Shown here piece by piece: positions 43,389 through 52,064 of a stretch of 64,000 bases of DNA. Below the pieces are notes generated by a model. The model did no database searches. It saw nothing but the letters and a program-made list of their open reading frames with translations, and was not told the origin of the DNA. The stretch spans positions 1,325,501 to 1,389,500 of the forward strand of contig NZ_CP115446.1 of assembly GCF_027912455.1 (NCBI RefSeq), given 5' to 3'. Each line of letters starts with the position of its first letter. Position 1 is the stretch's first letter. The DNA comes from Aurantiacibacter sp. MUD61 (GTDB lineage: Bacteria > Pseudomonadota > Alphaproteobacteria > Sphingomonadales > Sphingomonadaceae). Both the position numbers and the translations under genes were made by a program.

Positions 43389-43955
43389 TTAAATCTTGCC
43401 GACAAGATCGAGCGACGGGCTCAGCGTCTCGCTGTCTTCTTCCCATGCGGCCGGGCACACCTGACCGGGGTTTTCGCGGACGTACTGAGCGGCCTTGATC
43501 TTGCGCGTCAGTTCATTGGCATTGCGGCCCACGCCTTCGCAGGTCTGCTCCATGATCTGGATCACGCCATCGGGATCGACGACGAAAGTCGCACGGTCGG
43601 CAAGGCCCATTTCTTCGCGCAGCACATCGAAATTGCGCGCGAGGATGTGGTTCTGGTCACCCAGGAACGGGAAAGTCAGCTTGCCGATACGCTCGCTGGT
43701 GTCATGCCATGCCTTGTGGCTGAAGTGGGTGTCGGTCGACACGCCGTAGACTTCGACGCCCATGCCCTGAAGCATTTCGTACTTTTCGCCCATGTCTTCC
43801 AGTTCGGTCGGGCACACGAAGGTGAAGTCCGCCGGGTAGAAGAAGAATACGGCCCACTTGCCCTTCACGTCTTCGTCGGTGACTTCGAAAAAGTCCTTGC
43901 CGGCCTGAAAAGCGGTGGCTTTGAACGGTTTGATCTGGCTTCCGATAATACCCAA
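43389..43955 (-). CDS. ahpC: Alkyl hydroperoxide reductase subunit C (2-Cys peroxiredoxin)
   Basis: The 188-residue peroxiredoxin reduces hydrogen and organic peroxides. The peroxidatic Cys48 is in [14 protein letters not shown] and the resolving Cys167 in GQVCPAAW. The start is a TTG with AGGAG at good spacing. It precedes ahpF on the same strand with two hairpins between them. AhpF recycles the AhpC disulfide. The leader contains inverted repeats that may bind a peroxide regulator. Confidence 0.97.
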   Translation of the reverse strand: MGIIGSQIKPFKATAFQAGKDFFEVTDEDVKGKWAVFFFYPADFTFVCPTELEDMGEKYEMLQGMGVEVYGVSTDTHFSHKAWHDTSERIGKLTFPFLGDQNHILARNFDVLREEMGLADRATFVVDPDGVIQIMEQTCEGVGRNANELTRKIKAAQYVRENPGQVCPAAWEEDSETLSPSLDLVGKI

Positions 43956-44036
43956 GTGAATTCTCCTATGTGTCTGGGTCGACCCGCCGGCGGTTGCTGG
44001 CGGCGTTTAATGTCTCAACGCATGGCACATAGGTTT

Positions 44037-44053
44037 TGTTGCGTCGCACAACA
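44037..44053. promoter_or_regulatory. Inverted repeat upstream of ahpC
   Basis: TGTTG, seven bases, CAACA: a 17-base dyad about 80 bases upstream of the ahpC start. It could be an operator, perhaps for an OxyR-like regulator, but it does not match the ATAG-N7-CTAT consensus. Confidence 0.35.
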
Positions 44054-44075
44054 GTGATTTTGTGCGATTGCGAAC

Positions 44076-44090
44076 ATCGAAATTTTCGAT
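44076..44090. promoter_or_regulatory. Perfect 15-base inverted repeat upstream of ahpC
   Basis: ATCGAAA-T-TTTCGAT is a perfect dyad centred about 128 bases upstream of the ahpC start and about 70 bases from the end of rlpA. It may be an operator for a dimeric regulator. The regulator is not identified. Confidence 0.4.
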
Positions 44091-44150
44091 CAGTGGATTG
44101 TAATAACCGAAAAGTGGCGCAAAGCGCGGCCGCCTTTCAATTGGCGCGTG

Positions 44151-44726
44151 TTAGCTTATCAGCAGGGCAAGATTGACGTTGCCGGTGCCCGAACGGATCA
44201 AGCCGATTTCGCGCGCGGCTGCGGTCGAAAGGTCGATCACGCGGTTCCCGTGATACGGCCCGCGATCGTTGATCCTTACGACTACGCTATCGCCATTTCG
44301 CGGATTGGTCACGCGGACACGGCTGCCCAGGGGCAACGTGCGATGCGCGGCGGTCAACCGGCTGGGATCGAAGACTTCGCCATTCGCAGTCCGGTTGCCG
44401 GCAAGCTCTTCCCCGTAATAGCTGGCTTCACCGCTCGCCATCGCGCTTTCCGATGGGGAAGGCGCAGGTTCGGGCATGGCGAGAGGCTCAAGCGCGGCGA
44501 CAGGCTGCGCATCAACACTGGCTACGCCTTCTCCAAGGCGAACGACTTCTGCAGAAGAGCGATCCTGCCACAAAGCTGCACCAAGCCCGATGGTGAGCGC
44601 TGCCAGCGCGGTCACTCCGCCGAGCAGCATGCGACGCTGCGATTTGAGCTGCATAAAGGCGCGCAGGCGCTCTCTTCGCGATGGCATGGCGTGATTGATC
44701 GGGACGGTCCGGGTGTCAGTTCTCAT
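44151..44726 (-). CDS. rlpA: Septal ring lytic transglycosylase RlpA family protein
   Basis: The 191-residue protein has one membrane segment near residues 33-52 (MLLGGVTALAALTIGLGAALW) and a C-terminal double-psi beta-barrel domain: GEASYYGEELAGNRTANGEVFDPSRLTAAHRTLPLGSRVRVTN, then VVVRINDRGPYHGNRVIDLSTAAA. RlpA proteins act on denuded peptidoglycan glycan strands. The SPOR domain of larger homologues is absent. Confidence 0.9.
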   Translation of the reverse strand: MRTDTRTVPINHAMPSRRERLRAFMQLKSQRRMLLGGVTALAALTIGLGAALWQDRSSAEVVRLGEGVASVDAQPVAALEPLAMPEPAPSPSESAMASGEASYYGEELAGNRTANGEVFDPSRLTAAHRTLPLGSRVRVTNPRNGDSVVVRINDRGPYHGNRVIDLSTAAAREIGLIRSGTGNVNLALLIS

Positions 44727-44833
44727 ACCTAATCAAGAGGTGAGCCACCCCTGATGTTCCGAGAAAGACGGTTCTGGACGGAGTTCTGGGGCCGACCGGG
44801 TGGTCGCTACCCACACTCCGCGAGGGTTCTTGT

Positions 44834-44860
44834 GCGCTATCGCTCGGCTACTTGAGCGCG
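44834..44860 (+). repeat. Duplicate copy of the aroC 3' end
   Basis: These 27 bases match 44870-44896 except for one base, at an offset of 36. Read on the minus strand they repeat the last aroC codons for Q-V-A-E-R and stop. See the finding on this duplication. Confidence 0.6.
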
Positions 44861-44869
44861 ATCTTTTCC

Positions 44870-44896
44870 GCGCTATCGCTCCGCTACTTGAGCGCG
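44870..44896 (+). repeat. Tandem repeat copy covering the aroC stop codon
   Basis: This 27-base stretch overlaps the last codons and stop of aroC and is the second copy of the unit at 44834-44860. Confidence 0.6.
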
Positions 44897-45949
44897 GTGC
44901 AGCAGCTTCTGGTCCGCCAGCACTAGCGCCATCATCGCTTCGACCACCGGCACGCCGCGAATGCCGACGCAGGGGTCGTGGCGGCCCTTGGTCTGGATTT
45001 GGGTCGCTTCGCCTTCCTTCGTGATCGTATCGACCGGGGTCAGGATGGAACTGGTGGGCTTGAAGGCCACGCGGGTGAGAACCGGTTGGCCGGTCGAAAT
45101 GCCGCCTGCCGTGCCGCCTGAATGGTTCGCGCCGAACGCTATCTCGCCGTCTTCGCCGGGCTGCATCGTGTCTGCGTTCTCTTCGCCTGAGAGCCTCGCG
45201 GCAGCAAAACCGTCGCCGATTTCCACGCCCTTGGTGGCATTGATCGTCATCATCGCGGCGGCGATTTCGCTGTCGAGCTTGGCATAGATCGGCGCGCCCC
45301 AGCCGGCGGGTACACCGCGCGCTTCGCAGGCGACTGTCGCGCCGAGCGAGGAACCGGCCTTGCGGGTTGCATCTATCACGCCTTCCCACGCCTTTGCTGC
45401 TTGCGGGTCGGGGCAGAAAAACGGGTTGGCGCGGATCTGCCCCGCTTCGAAATTGGCATAGTCCATGGCGTGCGGGCCGATCGCCTCGGTCCAGCCGGTG
45501 ATGGTGACTTCCGGAATCACAAGCCGCGCAATCGCCCCTGCCGCTACCCGCGCTGCAGTCTCTCTCGCGCTCGACCGGCCACCGCCGCGATAATCGCGAA
45601 AGCCGTATTTCGCGTCATAGGTGTAGTCGGCGTGGCCGGGGCGGTATGCCTTGGCGACCTCGCTGTAATCCTTGCTGCGCTGGTCCGTATTCTCGATCAT
45701 CAAGCTGATCGGAGTGCCGGTGGTGCGGCCTTCGAAAGTGCCCGAGAGAATGCGCACTTCATCTTCCTCGCGCCGCTGGGTTGTGAAGCGGTTCTGCCCC
45801 GGCTTGCGCGCATCGAGGAACGGCTGGATGTCCTTTTCGGAGAGCTCGAGGCCCGGCGGGCACCCGTCCACGACCACGCCCAGCGCAGGCCCGTGGCTTT
45901 CCCCCCAGGTGGTGAAGCGAAATACGCGTCCGAATGTGTTCCAGCTCAT
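44873..45949 (-). CDS. aroC: Chorismate synthase
   Basis: The 358-residue enzyme converts EPSP to chorismate with reduced flavin, the last step of the shikimate pathway. The family patterns are [18 protein letters not shown], the basic segment [25 protein letters not shown], the FMN region [21 protein letters not shown] and the C-terminal [23 protein letters not shown]. The final residues (AQVAER) and their stop codon are duplicated in the downstream spacer. It is transcribed toward rlpA. Confidence 0.97.
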   Translation of the reverse strand: MSWNTFGRVFRFTTWGESHGPALGVVVDGCPPGLELSEKDIQPFLDARKPGQNRFTTQRREEDEVRILSGTFEGRTTGTPISLMIENTDQRSKDYSEVAKAYRPGHADYTYDAKYGFRDYRGGGRSSARETAARVAAGAIARLVIPEVTITGWTEAIGPHAMDYANFEAGQIRANPFFCPDPQAAKAWEGVIDATRKAGSSLGATVACEARGVPAGWGAPIYAKLDSEIAAAMMTINATKGVEIGDGFAAARLSGEENADTMQPGEDGEIAFGANHSGGTAGGISTGQPVLTRVAFKPTSSILTPVDTITKEGEATQIQTKGRHDPCVGIRGVPVVEAMMALVLADQKLLHRAQVAER

Positions 45950-46222
45950 GGGCCACGTCCTAGAGCGAAAATTGCAGGCCTGTCGAGCGCAGGGAAACTT
46001 TCCTACAGGATAGGGCCTGTTGCAGCGTTACAGGATGGCCATCGTCACGATCCCTTTTAGCGCGAGAACCGCAGAATTCCGCGCCCCGCAAAGGCCCCGC
46101 GGTTTTTGCGCCAAAACACTGTCACACCTGTCACACCCTTGTTGGGAATCGGTGTTCGCAAATAGCGGACAAGCGCAGCGAAAGGCTGGACTGTTCTCCA
46201 TCTGTCCGCCAAACCTCACCAC

Positions 46223-46828
46223 ATGATTGCAAAGCTATCGGGACGCTTGGACGAAACCGGCGAGGATTGGGCCATCGTGGATGTGCAGGGCGTGGGCTAT
46301 CTCGTCCACTGCTCGACCAAGACGCTGGCCGCGCTCGGCAATGTGGGAGAAGCCTGCACCGTTCACACCGACTTGCAGGTGAGCGAGAACGACATGCGCC
46401 TGCTCGGCTTTGCCGAAAGCTCGGAGCGCGACTGGTTCCGCCTGCTGACCCAGGTGCAAGGGGTGGGGTCCAAAGTGGCGCTCGCGATCCTTTCGGCCCT
46501 TTCGACCGGCGAACTGCGCGATGCCTGCGCCGCTCAGGACGCCGCAACCGTGGCGCGCGCGCAGGGCGTCGGGCCGAAGCTGGCCGGGCGCATTGTGAAC
46601 GAGCTGAAGGACAAGGCGGGCGCGCTTCCGGGTGGCGGCGGCGTGGCTGGAGCAACAGCAGTCTCGCGCGCTGGCGGGGCGAGCGCCGATGCGGTGAGCG
46701 CGCTGCAGAACCTCGGCTTCAAGCCCGCCGTGGCCGCACAGGCCGTGGCGCGCGCGCAGGAGGAACTGGGCGAAGGGGCGGGCGAGGGCGACCTCATCCG
46801 CGTGGCACTGAAGAAGGCGGCAGGGTGA
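46223..46828 (+). CDS. ruvA: Holliday junction branch migration protein RuvA
   Basis: The 201-residue protein binds four-way junctions and loads the RuvB motor. The N-terminal domain starts MIAKLSGRLDETGEDWAIVDVQGVGYLVHCS, followed by helix-hairpin-helix motifs in LTQVQGVGSKVALAIL and ARAQGVGPKLAGRIVNELK. The flexible linker leads to the C-terminal RuvB-binding domain (AVSALQNLGFKPAVAAQAVARAQEELG). Its stop overlaps the next gene. ruvB lies 1.4 kb downstream; ruvC is not in the window. Confidence 0.96.
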   Translation: MIAKLSGRLDETGEDWAIVDVQGVGYLVHCSTKTLAALGNVGEACTVHTDLQVSENDMRLLGFAESSERDWFRLLTQVQGVGSKVALAILSALSTGELRDACAAQDAATVARAQGVGPKLAGRIVNELKDKAGALPGGGGVAGATAVSRAGGASADAVSALQNLGFKPAVAAQAVARAQEELGEGAGEGDLIRVALKKAAG

Positions 46829-47205
46829 TGGACCCGTACCTTGTGATCCTCGCATATCTGTTCGTTTGGGTGGGTGCGCACTTCATCACCGGTGTCCTCA
46901 TGTGGTCCATGAGGTACACAATGGGTATGAAGGGTCCGGCCTTCCGAATGATGACGTTCTATGTCGGCGGCGTGGAACGGATGATTACGCTAACACTCGT
47001 TTTGTGGGCACCCGCCCAATTGCCGCTGTTCATTGGAGGTTGGATCGCGCTGAAGATGGCGGCAAATTGGCAACGGCAAAAAGGCGCCGACGCAGCGCAG
47101 GGCAACCTGCTTGCTCTAGTAGGTAATGCGCTGTCGTTCTCTATACCGATTGCCGTTGGCGTCTGGTTGAACCCAACAGCAATCACAGCTTTGAATGGAG
47201 CTTAG
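46828..47205 (+). CDS. Small hypothetical membrane protein between ruvA and ruvB
   Basis: The 125-residue protein starts on the last base of the ruvA stop (TGATG). It has about three to four membrane segments (LVILAYLFVWVGAHFITGVLMW, MITLTLVLWAPAQLPLFIGGWIALKMA, NALSFSIPIAVGVWL) with short basic loops. Its GC and codon use look lower than neighbouring ruv genes. I do not recognise it. Confidence 0.6.
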   Translation: MDPYLVILAYLFVWVGAHFITGVLMWSMRYTMGMKGPAFRMMTFYVGGVERMITLTLVLWAPAQLPLFIGGWIALKMAANWQRQKGADAAQGNLLALVGNALSFSIPIAVGVWLNPTAITALNGA

Positions 47206-47210
47206 CCGAC

Positions 47211-47768
47211 ATGCGTTTTCTAGCAATCTTAGCAGCTGCAATACTCGCCACCCCCGTAGCCGCGCAGGACATGCCCGAAGGCTTCGCGACCGGCCCGGTG
47301 TTCGAGGACTTCGGCCCGCATGTGGCGGTGGAGGGCATCCCGACTTTCCCGCGACCGACCGCGTTCCGCCACAGCTTCGATGTCGCCCGCCGCGCCGATG
47401 AAGGCACGCGCAATCGCGGCTTCGAAAGCGCCGCGCGCTTCGTCAACATGCACGCTGCCAATGGCATCGACCCGTCGCGGATCCATACCGCGGTGGTGGT
47501 GCACGGTAGCGCCGTGCTCGACCTGCTGACTGACGAGGCATTGGCCGCGCGTCCACGCGAAGAGGGCGAGGCGGCGGCGTCCAACGGCAGTGCCGTCATG
47601 GTGCGCGCGATGCTCGATCATGGCGTACGCTTCATCGTCTGCGGGCAGAGCGCCACCGCGCAGGGCGTCACCGCCGATGACCTGATTCCCGGCGTGGAAA
47701 TGGCTCTCTCCGCCATGACCGCCCACGCGCTGCTGCAACAGCAGGGCTATACGGTGAACCCGTTTTGA
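47211..47768 (+). CDS. Exported DsrE/DsrF-like family protein
   Basis: The 185-residue protein has a signal peptide (MRFLAILAAAILATPVAAQ) and a DsrE-like domain: ARFVNMHAANGIDPSRIHTAVVVHGSAVLDLL, then VRAMLDHGVRFIVCGQSATAQGVTADDLIPGVEMALSAMTAHALLQQQG. The CGQSA Cys matches the sulfur-transfer site of this superfamily. Periplasmic location suggests a role in thiol or sulfur handling, not shown. It starts five bases after the previous stop. Confidence 0.75.
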   Translation: MRFLAILAAAILATPVAAQDMPEGFATGPVFEDFGPHVAVEGIPTFPRPTAFRHSFDVARRADEGTRNRGFESAARFVNMHAANGIDPSRIHTAVVVHGSAVLDLLTDEALAARPREEGEAAASNGSAVMVRAMLDHGVRFIVCGQSATAQGVTADDLIPGVEMALSAMTAHALLQQQGYTVNPF

Positions 47769-48241
47769 TGGCCCGTCGAGCGTCCGCCTTGTTCGCTGTA
47801 ATTGCTCTATTCGCGGCCACGCCAGCAGTTGCGTGTATGGCCGATGGCCCCGAAGGCTACGTTACTGGCTTGGTGTGGGTGAACGAACCGTCGGAAGTTC
47901 CTGAGGGTGCAATCAGCTTGCGTGCGCGTTTGGAAAGACCAATCTCCGGTACATGGATGGGCTTTGTTGCGACAGTCCTGGATGGCCCGTCCGAAATGCG
48001 CGGTCAGCAAATCGATGTCATACCTCAAAACCTGACTTCATGTGTCGGGCTGGGGGTCCGCGAGGGCTATCTCGTGGTTTATGCTGAGCCAGTGGAAGCA
48101 GCGACCGATGCTGGTCCGCGATCTTTCTACGAGGCGATCGATTATCGGCCATCAGAGGAAAATGAGCGGCAAAGACGTCGTGGGGGCGAGCAGTGGCTGT
48201 ATCCGGGCGAGCCGGCCACAAGGGAAGAGTTCTCGTTTTGA
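47768..48241 (+). CDS. Exported hypothetical protein between ruvA and ruvB
   Basis: The 157-residue protein starts on the last base of the DsrE stop (TGATG). The signal peptide ends near VAC or AC-MAD ([17 protein letters not shown]), so it may be a lipoprotein or carry a free Cys at the mature N-terminus. The mature part includes a Tyr/Glu-rich segment and [20 protein letters not shown]. No family is recognised. Base composition is lower in GC than ruvB. Its stop overlaps the TTG start of ruvB. Confidence 0.55.
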   Translation: MARRASALFAVIALFAATPAVACMADGPEGYVTGLVWVNEPSEVPEGAISLRARLERPISGTWMGFVATVLDGPSEMRGQQIDVIPQNLTSCVGLGVREGYLVVYAEPVEAATDAGPRSFYEAIDYRPSEENERQRRRGGEQWLYPGEPATREEFSF

Positions 48242-49266
48242 CCGACCAATCCATCCACACCCCTGATCGCCAGCCGGACGATCCTGACGCGGCGCTGCGG
48301 CCCAAGTCGCTTACCGAGTTCATCGGGCAAGAGGCTGCGCGGGACAATCTACGCGTCTTCATCGAGGCTGCCCGCAAGCGCGGGGAAGCGATGGATCATA
48401 CGCTGTTCTTCGGGCCGCCCGGTCTCGGCAAGACAACACTCGCTCAGATCATCGCCAAGGAATTGGGCGTCGGCTTTCGCGCAACATCTGGCCCGGTGAT
48501 CGCCAAGGCGGGTGACCTCGCAGCGATCCTCACCAATCTCGAACCGCATGATGTGCTCTTCATCGACGAGATTCACCGGCTCAATCCGGTGGTCGAGGAA
48601 GTGCTCTATCCGGCGATGGAGGACCGCGCGCTCGACATCATAATAGGGGAAGGTCCGTCGGCTCGCAGTGTGCGGATCGACTTGCCGGCATTCACGCTGG
48701 TCGGGGCGACGACGCGGCAGGGCCTGCTCACCACGCCCTTGCGCGATCGCTTCGGCATTCCGGTGCGCCTGCAGTTCTACACCGAGAATGAGCTGTCCGA
48801 AGTCGTGCGGCGCGGGGCGCGATTGCTCGATGTCGCCATGGCCGATGAAGGTGCTCGCGAGATTGCCCGCCGTGCCCGCGGAACGCCGCGTGTGGCGGGG
48901 CGCCTGCTGCGCCGGGTGCGGGACTTTGCGCAGGTGAAGGGAAGCGGCGAGGTTACTGCCGATATCGCCGATGAAGCGCTGACCCGGCTGGAGATCGACT
49001 CCCTCGGCCTCGATGCGATGGATCGCCGCTACCTCACCATGATTGCAGAGACCTATAAAGGTGGTCCGGTGGGGGTGGAAACGCTTGCGGCTGGCCTCGC
49101 CGAGCCGCGCGACACGGTGGAGGAAGTGGTTGAGCCGTACCTCATCCAATTGGGCCTGATCGCACGGACTGCGCGCGGGCGCTGCCTCAACGATGGCGGA
49201 TGGAATCACCTGGGAATCACCCCGCCATCGGCACCGCAAAGTGGTCTTTTCGACAGCGGAAAGTGA
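48238..49266 (+). CDS. ruvB: Holliday junction branch migration DNA helicase RuvB
   Basis: The 342-residue AAA+ motor drives branch migration with RuvA. Walker A is [14 protein letters not shown], Walker [12 protein letters not shown], sensor region [18 protein letters not shown], and the C-terminal wing has [30 protein letters not shown]. The likely start is a TTG overlapping the previous stop; it gives the usual family length and has GGAAGAG upstream. Confidence 0.97.
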   Translation: MTDQSIHTPDRQPDDPDAALRPKSLTEFIGQEAARDNLRVFIEAARKRGEAMDHTLFFGPPGLGKTTLAQIIAKELGVGFRATSGPVIAKAGDLAAILTNLEPHDVLFIDEIHRLNPVVEEVLYPAMEDRALDIIIGEGPSARSVRIDLPAFTLVGATTRQGLLTTPLRDRFGIPVRLQFYTENELSEVVRRGARLLDVAMADEGAREIARRARGTPRVAGRLLRRVRDFAQVKGSGEVTADIADEALTRLEIDSLGLDAMDRRYLTMIAETYKGGPVGVETLAAGLAEPRDTVEEVVEPYLIQLGLIARTARGRCLNDGGWNHLGITPPSAPQSGLFDSGK

Positions 49267-49499
49267 GCTTTGGCGTTAACGGCTTCTTCGGGATTCACCC
49301 GGTTTCGGTTCCATTGTGGGACAGACCTGTGCTGCGCCGCAAAAAACTGCCACTTTCTTGGTTAACACAGGCTTGAATCGCGGCTTAAGGGATTGCCCAA
49401 TCCGCTTTTGCAAGTCTCTCTGGCACGAAGCGGAAAAGGCCGTCGGCTCCACTAAGGGGGCTGCAGGCTGCTTCCGATGAATGAAGAGAGACCAAGCGC

Positions 49500-51230
49500 A
49501 TGTCAGTACGCATGGCCATTGCAAAGCTCAGCGCCGCAGCAGCCGGCGGAGCGATCATCGGTGGGGGCGCCGTTCACGTGGCAGAGCCACAGACCTCGCA
49601 TGTCCGGTACAAATCGGATGAGAATGAGGGTGGGGAGCCGCAGCTCGTCGATGTGAAGACGGAAGGCGAAACGGTCGCCCGTCGTGAAATCCCGCGCGAA
49701 CCCCGCGCCCAGCGCCGTCTGCGCCGCACGATCGAGCGCGCGCCGGAATGCTGTGAGGAAGAATATGCGCTCGCGGGCGTACCGCTTCCGCTTCCGCAGC
49801 TTCCCTCCGCGCCCGTGCGCGGTGGTGGCGGTGGCCAGCCGGTGATTATCGGCGGTTCGGGCGGCTTTGGCGGCGGCTTCGGCGGTGGTTTCTTTGGCGG
49901 CTTCTTCGGTGGCGGCGGCGGCGGTGGTGACGCCAGCGCAGTTGTCGATATGAGCACCACAACCACCACAACGACAGGTGGCGAACCGCAACCGCCTTCG
50001 ACTTCCGGCTCGCCTCCGGGCTCACCTCCTGGCTCGCCTCCGGGCTCACCTCCAGGCTCTCCGCCGACAAGCACGACCACTTCCGGTGGCGAAAGCTCGG
50101 GCGGCATCAACATCATCATTGACATCGACAACAGCTCGACCGGATCGTCGACTTCGACATCAAGCTCGGGCGGTTCTACGTCTACATCGGGCGCTGTCTC
50201 CAGTTCGAGTTCCGGCGATGTCAGCAGCTCTTCGGGCAATGTGACGAGCACAAGCTCGACCGGTGAATTCTCGAGCACGACCTCCTCCTCGACCGGCGGC
50301 GTAACGAGCACGACGACCAGTTCGTCCGGCAGCATCACCAGTACGAGCGGGACGGTGACCAGCACATCTGGCCAGGTGTCCAGCACAGGCTCGTCGTCCG
50401 GCAATGTGTCCTCCTCGACCAGCGGTTCGAGCTCGTCCTCGACATCCTCAAGCACCTCGGGTGGCAGCGGATCGAGCACTTCGACCAGCAGCGGCACGAG
50501 TGGCACATCCGGTACTTCGGGAACGTCTGGCACAAGCGGAACCTCTGGAACGAGCGGCACGACCGGTCATCCGGGCACAACCACAGGCGGCATGACGACG
50601 TCCGGCACCACGACCACGGGCGGGATCACCAGCTCGGGTGGCTCGACCACGTCCTCGTCCTCGGGCAGCAGCACGAGCACGACGAGCGGGAATGTGACGT
50701 CCAGCACCACCACCGGCGGGAACACCACCTCGACCACCTCGGGCGGCGTGACCAGCACGAGCGGCAATGTCAGCACAAGCGGCGGTATCACCTCGACGAC
50801 GACCTCCACCGGTGGATCGAGCGGTACTTCTGGCGCGAGCGGCAGCACCAGCACCGGCGGTGTGACGAGCACCACGACCACCAGTTCGGGCAGCATCAGC
50901 AGCACGAGCGGAACGGTGACGAGCACCACCGGTCAGGTGAGCAGCACCAGCTCCTCTTCGGGTAACGTCTCGAGCTCTACCAGTGGATCAAGCTCGACAT
51001 CGACCAGCACCTCAACCTCGACGAGCACGTCCTCCTCGACGAGTACATCGAGCGGTACTTCGGGAACCAGCGGTACATCCGGCACGAGTGGCACTTCGGG
51101 CACAACCGGCACGCCGGTCCCGGCACCGGGCATGATGCTGCTCTTCGGCGCGGGTGCAGGCGCGGTATTCCTGCGCCGCCGCCGCAAGGATGGCAGTGAG
51201 GCTGAGGAAGGCGAACTCGAGACCGCTTAG
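49500..51230 (+). CDS. Ser/Thr/Gly-rich repetitive surface protein with PEP-CTERM-like C-terminus
   Basis: The 576-residue product has an N-terminal hydrophobic stretch (KLSAAAAGGAIIGGGAV), a charged region with a CC pair (ERAPECCEEEYALAG), a Gly-Phe block (GGFGGGFGGGFFGG), a short (SPPG) repeat run, and about 330 residues of Ser, Thr and Gly repeats, including long SGT runs. The end is VPAPGMMLLFGAGAGAVFLRRRRK. This is a PEP-CTERM-like sorting signal (VPEPG-type motif here VPAPG, then a membrane segment and Arg-rich tail), normally read by an exosortase, which is not in this window. Such proteins often become heavily glycosylated envelope or biofilm material; that is inference. Confidence 0.7.
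   Translation: MSVRMAIAKLSAAAAGGAIIGGGAVHVAEPQTSHVRYKSDENEGGEPQLVDVKTEGETVARREIPREPRAQRRLRRTIERAPECCEEEYALAGVPLPLPQLPSAPVRGGGGGQPVIIGGSGGFGGGFGGGFFGGFFGGGGGGGDASAVVDMSTTTTTTTGGEPQPPSTSGSPPGSPPGSPPGSPPGSPPTSTTTSGGESSGGINIIIDIDNSSTGSSTSTSSSGGSTSTSGAVSSSSSGDVSSSSGNVTSTSSTGEFSSTTSSSTGGVTSTTTSSSGSITSTSGTVTSTSGQVSSTGSSSGNVSSSTSGSSSSSTSSSTSGGSGSSTSTSSGTSGTSGTSGTSGTSGTSGTSGTTGHPGTTTGGMTTSGTTTTGGITSSGGSTTSSSSGSSTSTTSGNVTSSTTTGGNTTSTTSGGVTSTSGNVSTSGGITSTTTSTGGSSGTSGASGSTSTGGVTSTTTTSSGSISSTSGTVTSTTGQVSSTSSSSGNVSSSTSGSSSTSTSTSTSTSTSSSTSTSSGTSGTSGTSGTSGTSGTTGTPVPAPGMMLLFGAGAGAVFLRRRRKDGSEAEEGELETA
50295..50434 (+). repeat. Internal duplication within the repetitive protein, copy A
   Basis: Encodes about 47 residues starting GGVTSTTTSSSGS and ending at GNVSSSTSGSSS. 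A second copy at 50856-50996 encodes a nearly identical peptide with about five changes, while many third codon positions differ. This is a protein-level repeat, not a recent DNA copy. Confidence 0.6.
50856..50996 (+). repeat. Internal duplication within the repetitive protein, copy B
   Basis: Encodes about 47 residues starting GGVTSTTTTSSGS. It matches copy A closely at the protein level. Runs of SGT follow both copies, so the unit may be longer. Confidence 0.6.
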
Positions 51231-51254
51231 GTCTCTTTCAGCGGCTGAAAGCAG

Positions 51255-51287
51255 AAGGGCGGTCGCAACCGGCCGCCCTTTTCTTTT
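51255..51287 (+). terminator. Rho-independent terminator of the repetitive protein
   Basis: AAGGGCGG and CCGCCCTT form an 8-bp stem with a 10-base loop, followed by TTCTTTT. It lies 25 bases after the repeat protein stop and before the convergent oxygenase gene. Confidence 0.8.
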
Positions 51288-51295
51288 GGCTTCGA

Positions 51296-52009
51296 TCAGA
51301 CGTAGCCGTTGATCAGCCGCCAGGGGTCCTCGCGGAACCACAGTGTCACGATGTGCTTGATACCGCGCGTCACGGGCATGCCCGCATGCAGCGTTTTCAT
51401 ATTCGGACGTCCGTCGGGCAGCATGTTGTTCCAGAGCAGCAAGCGGCCCGGCTCTGGTCGAATGCGCAGGTCCAGATGCGGAAAATCGGTCTCTCCGCCC
51501 TCGCGCGGCTGGTTGAGCGTCAGCATCGCTGTCCAGGTGCGCTGGCCGCCGTGGGTCGCTTCATGTTGCCAATAGCGCTCGCCCGTGTGGAAGAAATCGA
51601 AGTGATGCGTGTACTGCTGGCCCTTCTGATAGCGTTGCCCCTGCATGCGCTCGGCATGCAGGATATCGAGCCCTGCTATCTCGCAGATATAACGTTCCAG
51701 CTCGCTCGTGTGCGGATTACCGGGTTCGAAATGGTGTGTATTGCTGGTGCGGATCGTCACCTCATTCTCGCCTGCTAGGGTGGAAGGAACCGCATTCGCG
51801 TTGATCTCGCGGATGATATGCTTGCAGTCAGGACCGGTCAGAAACCGGTCGATCTGATACACTTCCGCGAGCCGTGTCGGCAGGCGCATCGCCTCCTTGA
51901 CTTGCCCGAGTGAGCTGCGCACCTGATGGCCGATTGCAGCCAGCTTCTCGCGGTCGCAATCGGTGTCTTTGCTCGTCTTGGAGCTGGCCAGAGAGGCTTC
52001 ATTCCCCAT
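51296..52009 (-). CDS. Prolyl 4-hydroxylase-like 2-oxoglutarate/Fe(II) dioxygenase
   Basis: The 237-residue protein is in the 2OG-Fe(II) superfamily, prolyl-4-hydroxylase alpha type. Iron ligands are His136 and Asp138 in THHFDFF and His208 in LHAGMP; Lys218 in RGIKHIVTLWFRE is the 2-oxoglutarate anchor. The GRLLLWNNMLPDGRPN and GGETDFPHLDLRIRP blocks are typical. It is convergent with the SPPG-repeat protein. The substrate cannot be read from sequence; peptidyl proline is possible but other targets are equally likely. Confidence 0.85.
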   Translation of the reverse strand: MGNEASLASSKTSKDTDCDREKLAAIGHQVRSSLGQVKEAMRLPTRLAEVYQIDRFLTGPDCKHIIREINANAVPSTLAGENEVTIRTSNTHHFEPGNPHTSELERYICEIAGLDILHAERMQGQRYQKGQQYTHHFDFFHTGERYWQHEATHGGQRTWTAMLTLNQPREGGETDFPHLDLRIRPEPGRLLLWNNMLPDGRPNMKTLHAGMPVTRGIKHIVTLWFREDPWRLINGYV

Positions 52010-52064
52010 GGGCCGGGGTATGGCAGAATCCGGTCAATATTCCTTTAAATGGCGCGTAGGCCGA

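Noticed and set aside
49500..51230. Long minus-strand frame through the repeat protein gene (rich in Val, Leu, Pro)
   Set aside because: It is the shadow of the Ser/Thr codons. The plus strand has a start, a sorting signal and a terminator.
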